A stretch of 41,062 nucleotides of DNA from an uncultured Oscillospiraceae bacterium (GCA_944386995.1 CALXDF010000038.1:1-41062); one strand, 5' to 3'; positions 35,401 through 41,062 are shown, numbered from the stretch's first letter. The notes: generated by a model not told the origin, from the sequence alone. Numbers and translations are program-made.

Positions 35401-35470
35401 CGACTGGACCGAGCTGGAGCGTTCCTGGTCTGATGCCAGCGACGCCCCCGGCGGCGAGGTCATGGACTGA
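29420..35470 (+). CDS. Giant secreted SLH-domain surface protein
   Basis: About 2016 residues. I chose the ATG at 29420 because AGGAGG lies 7 bp before it; an in-frame ATG at 29414 is too close. The Sec signal peptide is MKKRLIATFLALCLCIGLLP plus TTALAA. Several beta-rich extracellular segments follow, including Pro/Asp/Glu linkers (DNPDPEPEPDPAITG). Two DUF11-type repeats come next (about 1128-1254 and 1257-1380; LYPGDQLTWTITVTNGSNAPVTGLKLTDTL and SAGDEITYKVTVTNNGDAPLTGVTVKD in motif terms). Three SLH domains (about 1776-1930: GYPDGTVQPQGSITRAEVA; GYEDGTFQPNAPITRAEF; GYGDDTFRPNGDITRAEA) anchor it to the wall, followed by an acidic tail. Base composition alternates between AT-richer and GC-rich blocks, so it is mosaic. 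An adhesin or S-layer role is inferred. Confidence 0.9.
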   Translation: MKKRLIATFLALCLCIGLLPTTALAAPNDEPGSAEAYITLSGETTDVSLSQADITVKVMNSDTGALLGQSTYVMRNYDNDMTISLADSVKEQYDIEDVDGTGSFHTELSSDSFSISAWAGSSAVFTVYLCPEFEEPTIIDPIETWSTLAYRVTESALLKLLHDNGVDVDENTRITKQQAVTLHFVEAYGLNEEWSLDKSPAGANNLLYYHTRLSDWADEGNPNNIRYIEIEYEQNGTEYSKKIYSNDLRYINVGNNTYEIESDKNLDEHIVIFYREDHITGGVWSPYDVRFIDHGESVGTLPEPPEYDDYSTYEFVAWTQQHNGGLPVISSTLVNDDMNVFPQYKEPNSDSTLIHVMNNDNLLKERIAELFGVDVDDINWESIKITVHGENSEETNPDYGIDLGIHNGWEDDDGHYKVYNYLTGAGDYENESIYVNDITSISISADRTDGTHFENDAVIEKGPYAGDFSVSTGSYSASWLIELYINSENDYPDNPDPEPEPDPAITGFEKALVASEAEATEAGITGTYDYPDPENDDKVIIPEGESVTLLYAITVEGEAGTTFTVTDEGAELVEVNSVEIEQSGNTFTGTIPTGETSITFYVSKEFTAASIEDGCLTNSASIDSDDGVEDGEENDEEETPAEPEDLNGTDVTVQVFVDGNSVTNPLDYVNLSRVTHDTHDGWYVSGPDPLGMLTCDFDYDAGAANGGYNCVDIKVDVTNDTYVLQGVHSYQSYGSKGTDNVIDNENGTYTIDNVTGKYDQGDTDDGVDVKIYLRTKYTVKYYENGVASSTVTDNGAYIADEDIESTTLETEKPSKENGSAWMDWKNTDLQTSITVAALPTVAGTVTGWWLNDAECAGATTYSKDDTVSVSDAIVGLTDHEIKFYAKVEGKEDVVTEYHIMNLYGELEAITEEINPSYLITGFQIRDRSGNPTDVTDSGNGWADNKEYYIVKNGAVGSEYYIPYNDANSLDFCFQDKLHHTYHSQDLLITEPVGGISEVYVLFDIKLYDDYNYGYWYDVNGDGTKEWVVHKAQDFPSERNYVKAGSRVVLGELGGRNTYYEPTFQRSSERDVIFLGWAFENHTTIYEPGEEPEGLIKDAFTVSKEVIEKAVTPIPLTVNLYGVYGYASPLFDVDKALTKVVRNGGEVQDDLAGLTLYPGDQLTWTITVTNGSNAPVTGLKLTDTLKAAGTIITDGVQVTAPDGVDPNNFTVGAKSNVVFTVTYTVKETDVNKTLTNSAEVTSPDGEGPGDKDQTENEVANPKLTVTKKADKTTASAGDEITYKVTVTNNGDAPLTGVTVKDDMWARENNYPIKIEGVVNYVSDNGEFTLKTPIEPKTSVTITYTYTVTEDDVKNGNIVNSVTVDGGEDGGPGGDEETVWTGKVTIIPADIVIYTGGDGYSGVVNAAGEVVGDTVTGNGLPRPGYHLVLPTAVTEWINNKGGSESSEADAAERLDDILTFTYHVGDVERTWNLNYLGIHSYNEDDSVAAYVYSMTEKSNNPVSLRVFEDKDGDKEFSTGDVTVTTDDIAMSQTAVSAEYLMTIDGGPLDQEQVKCQFTVGGDSITCNVEIGTGKLTVKSTTNREYTNEIGTVDDNLISAVAGGNVTYLVNDSEVEVENTNNRVQLLVDRVSNNVTFDEELEADAISEVRADGISLSDALAQSFYLDLVDTDNGHAVVTLADGDKLTIYWPMPDDADPNGEFHIVHYTEMKREDVTGTEDLANAINKVEEVAVTRDGDHLTFQVGSFSPFVLVYEKDDGGSRPSRPSGGNSGSSSLNTKDHYAYIVGYPDGTVQPQGSITRAEVATIFFRLLTDDAREDNWSQRNSFIDVSEDDWFNNAVSTLTRMGILDGYEDGTFQPNAPITRAEFTKVAVSFFDYAEEDYRRGTFSDVDGSEWYADFIAAAVELGLIEGYGDDTFRPNGDITRAEACTLVNRTLDRAPHEDHLLPRREMNTWSDNPTSAWYYEAIQEATNSHDYRMVTEDGERVENWTEKLEDRDWTELERSWSDASDAPGGEVMD

Positions 35471-35532
35471 TCTGCCGTTAAGCGCGCGGACTTTCAACGC
35501 AGATCCTTCCGCACCGCATTCAGTTTCGGCAA

Positions 35533-35567
35533 ACAGCGCCGGACGGGAAATTCCCGTCCGGCGCTGT
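35533..35567 (+). terminator. Terminator of the giant SLH gene
   Basis: ACAGCGCCGGACGGGAA (35533-35549) pairs perfectly with 35551-35567: a 17-bp GC-rich stem. T-rich sequence (TTCTGCATTTTTC) follows. Confidence 0.85.
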
Positions 35568-35824
35568 CGTTCTGCATTTTTCGAATCCGATTGCATTTCA
35601 GCGGAGAGAACGATTATCCCGCCCAAGCGTCGGCGCTGCCTTTGCAGGCTGCAAGGCCGATCCGGGGGCAGTCTTTTCCGTTATACCGAAGATCACTTCT
35701 CACCTTTTCCAAACAAACCCAGCGGCGTTTTTTGCATATGCTGCCAAATCCTGCGGATACTATGGCTGTCTAAAGAAACGGCCGGGCCAGGCCGCCCAGC
35801 CAAAATCGCAGGAGGAGAGACAAT

Positions 35825-35896
35825 ATGAAAGCAACCGGAATTGTGCGCCGGATCGACGAATGCGATATAATAGGGCAAAGTCGGAAATCGCCATGA
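35825..35896 (+). pseudogene. spoVT: 5' fragment of a SpoVT/AbrB-family gene, interrupted
   Basis: A strong ribosome site (GGAGGAG, 8 bp upstream) leads into ATG and the peptide MKATGIVRRIDE, the invariant start of SpoVT (MKATGIVRRIDxLGRVVIPKEIRR). After the GAA codon ending at 35860 the expected LGRVVIPKE is missing; unrelated AT-richer sequence follows and the frame stops at 35896. SpoVT is a forespore transcription factor with a SpoVT-AbrB DNA-binding domain. The clean break at a conserved codon suggests insertion of the mobile element to the right; the rest of the gene should lie beyond its far end. A random match of 12 residues with a good ribosome site is unlikely. Confidence 0.75.
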
Positions 35897-35995
35897 ATGA
35901 CTGGTATTTTTGCTGATTTTGTCCACATTTCAGAACAAAATTGCCGTTTTCGTGCTCCGACATTTTGCAGCCTCAAAGAAGAGGGGGTGATAACC

Positions 35996-36041
35996 GTCGG
36001 AGCGGGTGCAAAATGCTCACTCCGACTGATCCAGTGGAGTG
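35996..36041 (+). promoter_or_regulatory. Competing hairpins in the parA leader
   Basis: GTCGGAG (35996-36002) pairs with CTCCGAC (36020-36026), while CACTCC (36018-36023) can pair instead with GGAGTG (36036-36041). The two folds exclude one another. A GAGGGGGTG lies just upstream and AGAAGGTAG before the parA start. Confidence 0.4.
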
Positions 36042-36095
36042 GGCATTTGCATTTCCCAAATTATGATGCGGACGTATTAGAAAGAAGGTAGTAGA

Positions 36096-36929
36096 ATGGC
36101 GATTACTTTGGCAATCACAAATGCGAAGGGCGGTGTCGGCAAGACTACCACCTGCGCAAATCTGGGGGCAGCGCTGTCCGCCGCAGGAAAGCGTGTCCTC
36201 CTGGTGGACAATGACCCACAGGGCGATTTAACTCGCGTCATGCTGGCCGATCCCAAGTCCTTAAAATATACTCTGTCTAATCTGATGAACGCTATATTGG
36301 ATGACGCGGAACTGGAGGATTTTGCAGACAAGGCCCTTATCGAAGGAAACAGCGTTCATTACATACCGGCAAACTCTAAACTTGCCGGTGTATCGAATCG
36401 GCTGATTGCCCTGCAAATGAGCAGCCGCTACCGTGGTGGAGATGCCGGCGGGACGCCCTGCGAAATGGTCATGTCCCGTGTCCTTGAGTATTTTCAGGAG
36501 AGGTACGATTATATCTTGATCGACTGTGGGCATAGCATGGATCTGCTGACCATCAATGCACTTGCGGCTGCCGACCAGGCAATCGTGCCCGTTCAAGCCC
36601 ACTATCTTGCCATGGAGGATATGGCAGACACCCTGGACGTCATCCGGACGATCCAGCTGGGCATCAATCCCAAGTTGACCGTAGGGGGTATCCTCCTGAC
36701 CATGTATCAAGGCCGCACGAACCTGTGCCGGAGTATTCAGAAAGAACTCCAGTCTGGCTACGGAGGCGCTTTTGTCGTGTTCTCCTCTCCGATTGACTAC
36801 ACAATCCGTGTCGCAGAACATCCTATTGCAGCGGCCAGCATCTTTGACTTTGAGCCGGACAACCCTGCTGCCAGGGCCTATTCTGCGGTTGCGCAGGAGG
36901 TGTTGTCCTATGCCGAGAAAAAGTTATAA
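36096..36929 (+). CDS. parA: ParA-family partition ATPase
   Basis: 277-residue deviant Walker ATPase. MAITLAITNAKGGVGKTTTC carries the ParA P-loop (KGGVGKTT, residues 11-18), VDNDPQGD (about 37-44) is Walker A', and ILIDCGHSMDLLTINAL is Walker B. It moves DNA along the nucleoid with ParB. The sequence suits the Soj-like small ParA of plasmids and integrative elements, without an N-terminal HTH. Its last 20 bp overlap parB. The composition is less GC-rich than the genes to the left, in keeping with a mobile origin. Confidence 0.92.
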   Translation: MAITLAITNAKGGVGKTTTCANLGAALSAAGKRVLLVDNDPQGDLTRVMLADPKSLKYTLSNLMNAILDDAELEDFADKALIEGNSVHYIPANSKLAGVSNRLIALQMSSRYRGGDAGGTPCEMVMSRVLEYFQERYDYILIDCGHSMDLLTINALAAADQAIVPVQAHYLAMEDMADTLDVIRTIQLGINPKLTVGGILLTMYQGRTNLCRSIQKELQSGYGGAFVVFSSPIDYTIRVAEHPIAAASIFDFEPDNPAARAYSAVAQEVLSYAEKKL

Positions 36930-37980
36930 AATCCAAGAGGCCCTTCAACAGCGCAAGCAGAATGAGGCCGCAGCCTTAGATAATCTCCGGGTGGAAGAAA
37001 CCGCTTATCAATGTTATTTTCAGCCTGATAGTCTCCCATCCCCCATGGAGTCTGGAGTCATCTGCATATTGCCGCTGGCAAAATTGAGTGTGTATCCGAG
37101 TCATGAAACGTATTTTCCTCTCTACACCGGAGAGCGGCTGGATGATATGGTGGAGAGCATACGTCGGTATGGTGTTCAGACCCCGATCTTGGTCTGGAAA
37201 ACAGCCAACAAGCGCCATATTATCATCAGCGGACACAATCGTGTCAATGCGTCGCTCCTTGCTGGCTTGTCTTCCATCCCTGCAGTTGTACGCACTGATT
37301 TGACCAAGGAAGGCGCCGAAGATCTGTTCTTCGAGATGAACTTCCGGCAGCGTTCCCTCGCCGACATGCTGTTCTCTCAAAGAGTCCTTTGTATTGCCGC
37401 CCACTATAACTTGATCAAACGGCAGGGGCGCCGCTCAGACCTCCTGGGGCCGCGCAGAACTTCTCCTGACACTCAGGAGAAGTCCCTAGCCAATCAGTTG
37501 CTCACTTCTCCTGAGACTCAGGAGAAGTTTCAAGCCGATGCACAAGTTGCACAGGAATACGAATTGACCCGGGATAAGGTGTCAAAATACTGCCGCTATG
37601 CCACATTATACCGCCCCCTGCTCCAACTGATGGACCAGGGAAAGAAACTGGGACAACTAGCCGCTTATGAGATCAGTTTTATCGAGGATCAGTCGTTGCA
37701 GACTACTATCCACGAAATCATCGTGACAACCGGCATTACTATTTCCGTGGCCAAGGCTAAACTGCTGCGCTCAGAATTTGAAAGAGCGACTCTGACCTCA
37801 GAAAAAGTCTTTGCCATGCTGGCGGAACAAAAATCCTCTCAAGAGCGATCTACAAGTCCTATCTCGGTAAAACTGCCTGGTGCCTGTCGGCAATACTTTT
37901 CAGCGGATACAACGAAAGCACAAATTGCGGAAATCGTTGAAAAGGCATTGGCGTTATATTTTCAACAAGTTCACGGCTAA
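36910..37980 (+). CDS. parB: ParB-like partition protein
   Basis: 356 residues starting MPRKSYKIQEALQQRKQ (ATG at 36910, inside the end of parA; a longer frame from 36772 is a shadow of parA). The ParB/Srx-type N-domain is visible: LPLAKLSVYPSHETYFPLYTGERLDDMVESIRRYGVQTPILVW (in motif terms) and the nucleotide-binding box ISGHNRVNASLLAG, then EMNFRQRSLADML. The HTH part follows near residues 180-270. In the middle, two 25-bp palindromes encode the near-repeated TSPDTQEKS and TSPETQEKF and may be the ParB target. Terminator after the gene. The function is segregation or stabilisation of the element. Confidence 0.88.
   Translation: MPRKSYKIQEALQQRKQNEAAALDNLRVEETAYQCYFQPDSLPSPMESGVICILPLAKLSVYPSHETYFPLYTGERLDDMVESIRRYGVQTPILVWKTANKRHIIISGHNRVNASLLAGLSSIPAVVRTDLTKEGAEDLFFEMNFRQRSLADMLFSQRVLCIAAHYNLIKRQGRRSDLLGPRRTSPDTQEKSLANQLLTSPETQEKFQADAQVAQEYELTRDKVSKYCRYATLYRPLLQLMDQGKKLGQLAAYEISFIEDQSLQTTIHEIIVTTGITISVAKAKLLRSEFERATLTSEKVFAMLAEQKSSQERSTSPISVKLPGACRQYFSADTTKAQIAEIVEKALALYFQQVHG
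37459..37528. repeat. Two 25-bp palindromes, 45 bp apart, inside parB (candidate parS)
   Basis: Copy 1 (37459-37483) and copy 2 (37504-37528) share 11-bp arms ACTTCTCCTGA / TCAGGAGAAGT, with spacers CAC and GAC. The copies differ at one base. The 45-bp centre-to-centre spacing keeps the reading frame (15 codons), with no other similarity forced by coding need. Confidence 0.9.
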
Positions 37981-37984
37981 TAGA

Positions 37985-38017
37985 GGATCGGCTCCCAGGC
38001 GCCGGTCCTTTCTTTTT
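37985..38017 (+). terminator. Terminator after parB
   Basis: GGATCGGC (37985-37992) and GCCGGTCC (38001-38008), 8 bp with one G-T wobble and an 8-nt loop, followed by TTTCTTTTT. Confidence 0.7.
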
Positions 38018-38045
38018 CCATTTTTCATGAAGAGGAGGGCGCACA

Positions 38046-38498
38046 ATGCTAAATCCAGGATATGTTACATTTACAAAAAATGCAGACCCATTCGATGGTT
38101 CGGCCCCTGCAAGGCTTCAGCGCATGGGCCTATTGATGCCCAATGGAAAGCCAAATGTCCAGACCATGCAGGTGTTTACCAATATCATCGCCGGCCAGTT
38201 CTTTGATGACCTCTGCGATTACCACTCAGATGCGGGGCACTTGGCATCCACCTTGGCAGGCTTTTCTGAATTGGCTGCTCGTAGAGACTACAAAAAAGTA
38301 TATCTGCTCCTGTCCATTCAATACGACAGGCTCCGCAAGCCCTTACCCGATCCTGTCTGGTGGCTTGCCGGGGTCACCCCTGCCGTAGAACTCTTCTCGG
38401 CCGGTCTTGTGGAACGATTGACCCAGTTAATGTCTGAAAGCACATGCAGAGAGGAGGCAGTTCATGAACAGATTGCTGACGGTTGTTCCCAGCAATAG
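38046..38498 (+). CDS. Hypothetical element protein upstream of the HigB-like toxin
   Basis: 150 residues: MLNPGYVTFTKNADPFDGSAPARL then a mainly helical body (FTNIIAGQFFDDLCDYHSDAGHLASTLAGFSELAARRDYKKVYLLL) with no signal peptide and no DNA-binding motif that I recognise. AGAGGAGGG precedes the ATG. Its end overlaps the next gene by 35 bp, so the two are coupled. An antitoxin role is possible from position alone, but the sequence does not look like a Xre, AbrB or RHH antitoxin. Confidence 0.7.
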   Translation: MLNPGYVTFTKNADPFDGSAPARLQRMGLLMPNGKPNVQTMQVFTNIIAGQFFDDLCDYHSDAGHLASTLAGFSELAARRDYKKVYLLLSIQYDRLRKPLPDPVWWLAGVTPAVELFSAGLVERLTQLMSESTCREEAVHEQIADGCSQQ

Positions 38499-38871
38499 TC
38501 CCTGTCCCTTATGCCAGTTTTTCAAGTCTTTAGATGAAAAGCAGCGCCAGAAGTTGCTTTCCCTATTTATTATGCTGCTTCAGGCCCCGCAAGCAATTAT
38601 GCGCGAGCCCTATACAAAGCACTTTTCGCTTGAGCGTTATCAGTCACTCTATGAATTGCGGGCCAAGAGCAAAACGCTGGTCCGCATTATTTTTACCCTG
38701 ACGGATGAGGGAGACGTTCTTTTTTTGGCTCCATTTATCAAGCGCCACAAGCGGGATACAATGCAGGCACTAGACGCTTCCCTCAGACTAATGGCGGGAG
38801 TCGAGGATGGCACGAGCTCGACACACGAGCTGTCCATACAATTTTTTGTTACAGGAGGAGTAGAACTATGA
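38464..38871 (+). CDS. RelE/HigB (phage Gp49-like) toxin-type protein
   Basis: 135 residues. The core YQSLYELRAKSKTLVRIIFTLTDEGDVLFLAPFIKRHKRDTMQALDASLRLM (in motif terms: YELR-x-K...RIIF...FLAPFIKRHKRDT..A) matches the Gp49-like HigB/RelE fold, whose members cleave mRNA on the ribosome. The N-terminal 45 residues with a CPLCQFF pair are an addition, so it may have a modified role. GAGGAGG lies before the ATG. It overlaps the upstream gene by 35 bp and the following tiny membrane gene by ATGA. A matching HTH antitoxin is not seen next to it. Confidence 0.65.
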   Translation: MNRLLTVVPSNSPCPLCQFFKSLDEKQRQKLLSLFIMLLQAPQAIMREPYTKHFSLERYQSLYELRAKSKTLVRIIFTLTDEGDVLFLAPFIKRHKRDTMQALDASLRLMAGVEDGTSSTHELSIQFFVTGGVEL

Positions 38872-38957
38872 GAAACAAACTGATCTTAGCCGGCGCCGCG
38901 ATAGGGGTCCCGGTGCTGGTCCTCGCCCTTTGGAAAGGATGGTGGAGCAAAGCATGA
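38868..38957 (+). CDS. 29-residue single-span membrane peptide
   Basis: Sequence begins MRNKLILAGAAIGVPVLVLA and ends LWKGWWSKA: a short basic start, one hydrophobic helix (about residues 5-22) and a Trp/Lys end. CAGGAGGAG lies before the ATG. It overlaps the previous stop (ATGA) and its own stop overlaps the next gene's ATG (ATGA), so it is translated in step with both. This double coupling is the main reason to believe such a small gene. Its function is unknown; it may support the membrane protein that follows. Confidence 0.65.
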   Translation: MRNKLILAGAAIGVPVLVLALWKGWWSKA

Positions 38958-40066
38958 AAAAAGCTGTGGTTATCTTCACGCTGCTATGCCTCTTGACCGT
39001 TTCCGCATCGGCCGCATATATCCCGGAAGATGTGATTACGGAAAACCGTGACGGACGCCAACTGATTATCAAGACCTTTCAACTAGGCCCCACCGATGAT
39101 CCCACCGCTCTGGTCGAGGAACCTTTTGAACTGGAAGGTTATCGGTATGAGCATCTCGAAACGGTGAAAGAGGAGCAGCCTTTTAAGGACACCCAGCAAC
39201 ACGCAGAAACCGTCACAGTAGATACCGACAGCAACTCCCTGGAAAAAATCCTTGCCCAGCTTGCGCCCACGATGGAGTATAGCAAGGATGGATATTCCGG
39301 TATTTTGACCTTGGATCATACAACGATTCAGACAGAAGCAGCAGGCTACACCACGCAATATTACACGATTACGGATACGAAACAGTTCACTGGTCTGGAC
39401 CGAAATGATCCGTCCTATGTTCCCACAACATCCGTCAAGAATGGCTATACGCTAAAGCTCAGCGATCTCTCTTGGAGTGTCACAGGGACCAGTTTGGCCG
39501 ATGATACACTAGTTCCCACATCTTATACTGCCACTGCCACTTATTCCACAACCGCCAGCCGGAGCGTTGCCACGGGATATGTGACCACGGCCAAATACAC
39601 GGGGGAAATTACAGCAGAAGGAATCAGTTCCATTGAATATACCGTGACCTACCTCGGCACGCCGCTGGAAGTCGATTCTTCGCTAAGCATCTCCTGGCTG
39701 GTCATTCCTGGAGCGGCACTCCTCCTTTTGGCCGCCGTGACCGGGATCATTTGGGCACTCTGTCTTCGGGCAAATGCTACCATTTACGCTATGAATGCGA
39801 AAGGTGTTGCCTACAAAAAACTCGGTCGGCAGCGGATTACCCAGCGCAAGCCATGGCTGGACTTTACAAAACTCAAAGAGTACCCTGCCGGCGAGGCAAG
39901 TGTCGAGTTAAAGAGCAAAGCCGCCCACAAATTAGCCGGACGCATCATCACAATTCGTCTGTTCGACGGCACCCGTACCCACATGGTCGAGCCATTTGAA
40001 GGACAAGAGAATTACTGGTTTGCAGTCAAAGAGGAAAATGAAGAGGATAAGGGGGAAGAAACATGA
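38954..40066 (+). CDS. Secreted/anchored membrane protein of the element
   Basis: 370 residues. The signal peptide MKKAVVIFTLLCLLTVSASA is followed by an extracellular part of about 225 residues, Thr/Tyr/Ser-rich (VTGTSLADDTLVPTSYTATA), a membrane helix (about 247-273) and a cytosolic tail of about 95 residues rich in Lys and Glu. I chose the ATG at 38954, in ATGA overlap with the tiny gene, because the signal peptide starts there; a start at 38930 would put eight residues before it. No LPXTG motif. Such proteins often stand beside a sortase in mobile elements of Oscillospirales. The role is unknown; surface assembly is a guess. Confidence 0.75.
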   Translation: MKKAVVIFTLLCLLTVSASAAYIPEDVITENRDGRQLIIKTFQLGPTDDPTALVEEPFELEGYRYEHLETVKEEQPFKDTQQHAETVTVDTDSNSLEKILAQLAPTMEYSKDGYSGILTLDHTTIQTEAAGYTTQYYTITDTKQFTGLDRNDPSYVPTTSVKNGYTLKLSDLSWSVTGTSLADDTLVPTSYTATATYSTTASRSVATGYVTTAKYTGEITAEGISSIEYTVTYLGTPLEVDSSLSISWLVIPGAALLLLAAVTGIIWALCLRANATIYAMNAKGVAYKKLGRQRITQRKPWLDFTKLKEYPAGEASVELKSKAAHKLAGRIITIRLFDGTRTHMVEPFEGQENYWFAVKEENEEDKGEET

Positions 40067-40812
40067 AGACCATTCGCGGGCTCTGCCTTACCCTGGCAGG
40101 GCTGATGCTGCTTACGTCACAGGCGTTTGCGGCAGACTACAATTTTGAGACGCCGGCGCCTTCGGACTACTATGGCAGCACCTCTTACGAGGAGGTCTAT
40201 GGTGCGCAGTATAATTACGGCGGTATAAATGCCGTTGACTTCCTGGACCCGCTGGCAGAGAATGCAGTATCCACGACGACTGGCGGTACCCTGCAATATG
40301 GGATCAACGCAAGCAGCGGCAGTATATACCCTGACACCAGCGTCAGCAGTATATACCCCGTTCAATGGGGAGATACCAATATTTCAGCAGTCACCCAGTT
40401 CACATCGGTCAGTGACGTAGCGCAGTCCGACGGCAGTATTGGAACACTGGTCATTCCGAGCCTTGGAATTCGGTATAAGGCATATGATGGGACCGATTCT
40501 GCCTCCATGCGAAAAGGTGTCGGGCATTTCACTTCCACAAGTGCCTGGAACGGAAATATCGGTCTTTGCGGTCACAATCGCGGGTCCAACTATAATATCG
40601 GTTCTATCAAAGACTTGGACATCGGTGATACGATCCGTTATGAAACGAGCCTGGGCACTCGGACCTATGCTGTCAGTTCTGTGGAGATCATCGACTGGAC
40701 TGATTGGAGTTATCTAAACAGCACCACAGATAACCGCATCACAATCATCACTTGCCTTGCTGACCAGCCTACGAAACGTGTTTGTGTCCAAGGTGTCGAA
40801 GTGCGTTCATAA
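40063..40812 (+). CDS. Sortase (class D/E-like) with signal peptide
   Basis: 249 residues. Signal peptide (MKTIRGLCLTLAGLMLLTSQ then AFAA, cleaved near residue 24), a Tyr/Ser-rich linker to about 115, then the sortase beta-barrel. The catalytic triad is in place: H171 (GLCGHNRG), C231 (IITCLA) and R239 (PTKRVCVQGV). The enzyme cleaves a sorting signal and joins the protein to a peptidoglycan or pilin amine. ATGA overlap with the upstream membrane-protein gene. No protein in this window carries an LPXTG-type C-terminus, so the substrate must lie elsewhere, perhaps in the part of the element beyond the edge. The class assignment is tentative. Confidence 0.88.
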   Translation: MKTIRGLCLTLAGLMLLTSQAFAADYNFETPAPSDYYGSTSYEEVYGAQYNYGGINAVDFLDPLAENAVSTTTGGTLQYGINASSGSIYPDTSVSSIYPVQWGDTNISAVTQFTSVSDVAQSDGSIGTLVIPSLGIRYKAYDGTDSASMRKGVGHFTSTSAWNGNIGLCGHNRGSNYNIGSIKDLDIGDTIRYETSLGTRTYAVSSVEIIDWTDWSYLNSTTDNRITIITCLADQPTKRVCVQGVEVRS

Positions 40813-40835
40813 AAAGTTCAAAAATAACTTTTGAG
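40809..40835 (+). terminator. AT-rich hairpin after the sortase gene
   Basis: TAAAAAGTT pairs with AACTTTTGA around a CAAAAAT loop. It is weak and A/T-only, so termination is uncertain. Confidence 0.3.
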
Positions 40836-40929
40836 GGGAGGTTTTGGCAAAAAACAACTTGAAATAACATCACGGGCAAACTATTCTTCACACTTCTGGT
40901 TTTTCGGTAAATACGATTCAACAAAACCT

Positions 40930-40958
40930 TTGACAAGGCCGATTTTCCGTATTATTTT
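40930..40958 (+). promoter_or_regulatory. Promoter of the last, partial gene
   Basis: TTGACA (40930-40935), 17-bp spacer, TATTTT (40953-40958), in an AT-rich stretch. Start expected near 40965. Confidence 0.6.
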
Positions 40959-40999
40959 GAGTTTGCGGGAACATTTTTGAAGGAAATGAGGCGATTGTC

Positions 41000-41062
41000 A
41001 TGGTACATGAATTTCCCAAAAGAACGCAGAAGCAGCCGGATGACTCAGAATTACGTATCCGC
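41000..41062 (+). CDS. Start of a gene running off the right edge
   Basis: Twenty-one codons are visible, MVHEFPKRTQKQPDDSELRI and one more. A GAGG lies about 9 bp before the ATG and a clear promoter 42 bp upstream. The charged, polar start is not a signal peptide. The family cannot be told; by position it is the next gene of the mobile element. Confidence 0.45.
   Translation, partial: MVHEFPKRTQKQPDDSELRIR

Larger units (their letters stand above)
35471..36095. other. Junction region between the giant SLH gene and the parA module
   Basis: It holds the SLH terminator (35533-35567), about 240 bp without visible features, the cut spoVT start (35825-35896) and an AT-richer leader with competing hairpins before parA (35996-36041). 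The break from host to mobile DNA is placed at about 35860. Confidence 0.65.

Overview
The window looks like the chromosome of an anaerobic gut Bacillota of the Oscillospiraceae type (Flavonifractor/Intestinimonas/Lawsonibacter-like). This is inferred from the fairly GC-rich low-GC-phylum gene set: GlgB/GlgC, KtrAB, a cysteine-desulfidase-like enzyme, a corrinoid protein with a UroD-type methyltransferase homologue, SLH-domain surface proteins, a SpoVT N-terminus and a Crp/Fnr regulator. No taxonomic marker such as rRNA is present, so this stays an inference.

Layout. (1) 1-3262, minus strand: glgB then glgC (its end lies off the left edge), translationally coupled and served by a near-consensus promoter. 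(2) 3300-5146, minus: a LysR regulator overlapping an orphan corrinoid-binding protein, followed by terminator hairpins. (3) 5554-9640, plus: a phosphate/potassium transport operon (PiT, DUF47 accessory, KtrB, KtrA) behind a leader with its own terminator-like hairpin. (4) 9724-13983, plus: a 1348-aa secreted SLH protein. (5) 14009-17156, minus: a CyuA-like cysteine desulfidase and a UroD-family protein, each with its own promoter. (6) 17214-26475, minus: a tightly packed eight-gene operon. It holds three membrane zinc-ribbon proteins, two paralogous anchored MORN-like proteins, a VirD4/TraD-like ATPase without membrane segments, a DNA/RNA non-specific endonuclease whose gene is ATGA-coupled to the ATPase gene, and a small unknown protein. 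I consider this the best candidate for an undescribed system. (7) 26527-27160, minus: a Crp/Fnr regulator. (8) 27323-35567, plus: a complete tyrosine recombinase with a 21-bp perfect inverted repeat over its ribosome binding site, a related recombinase that has lost its catalytic residues, and 65 bp later a roughly 2016-aa mosaic SLH protein.

(9) 35825-41062: a SpoVT-like reading frame is cut off after its first 12 codons at about 35860. To the right lies a less GC-rich module: ParA, ParB (with two 25-bp palindromes inside its gene), an unknown protein, a HigB/Gp49-like toxin, a 29-aa membrane peptide, a receptor-like membrane protein, a sortase, and the start of another gene. This looks like the left end of an integrative element inserted into spoVT and continuing past the right edge.

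The strongest leads are the zinc-ribbon/ATPase/nuclease operon, the spoVT insertion boundary, the paired palindromes in parB (candidate parS sites), and the live/dead recombinase pair beside a mosaic surface-protein gene. All functional calls rest on reading motifs by eye. No database search was possible.
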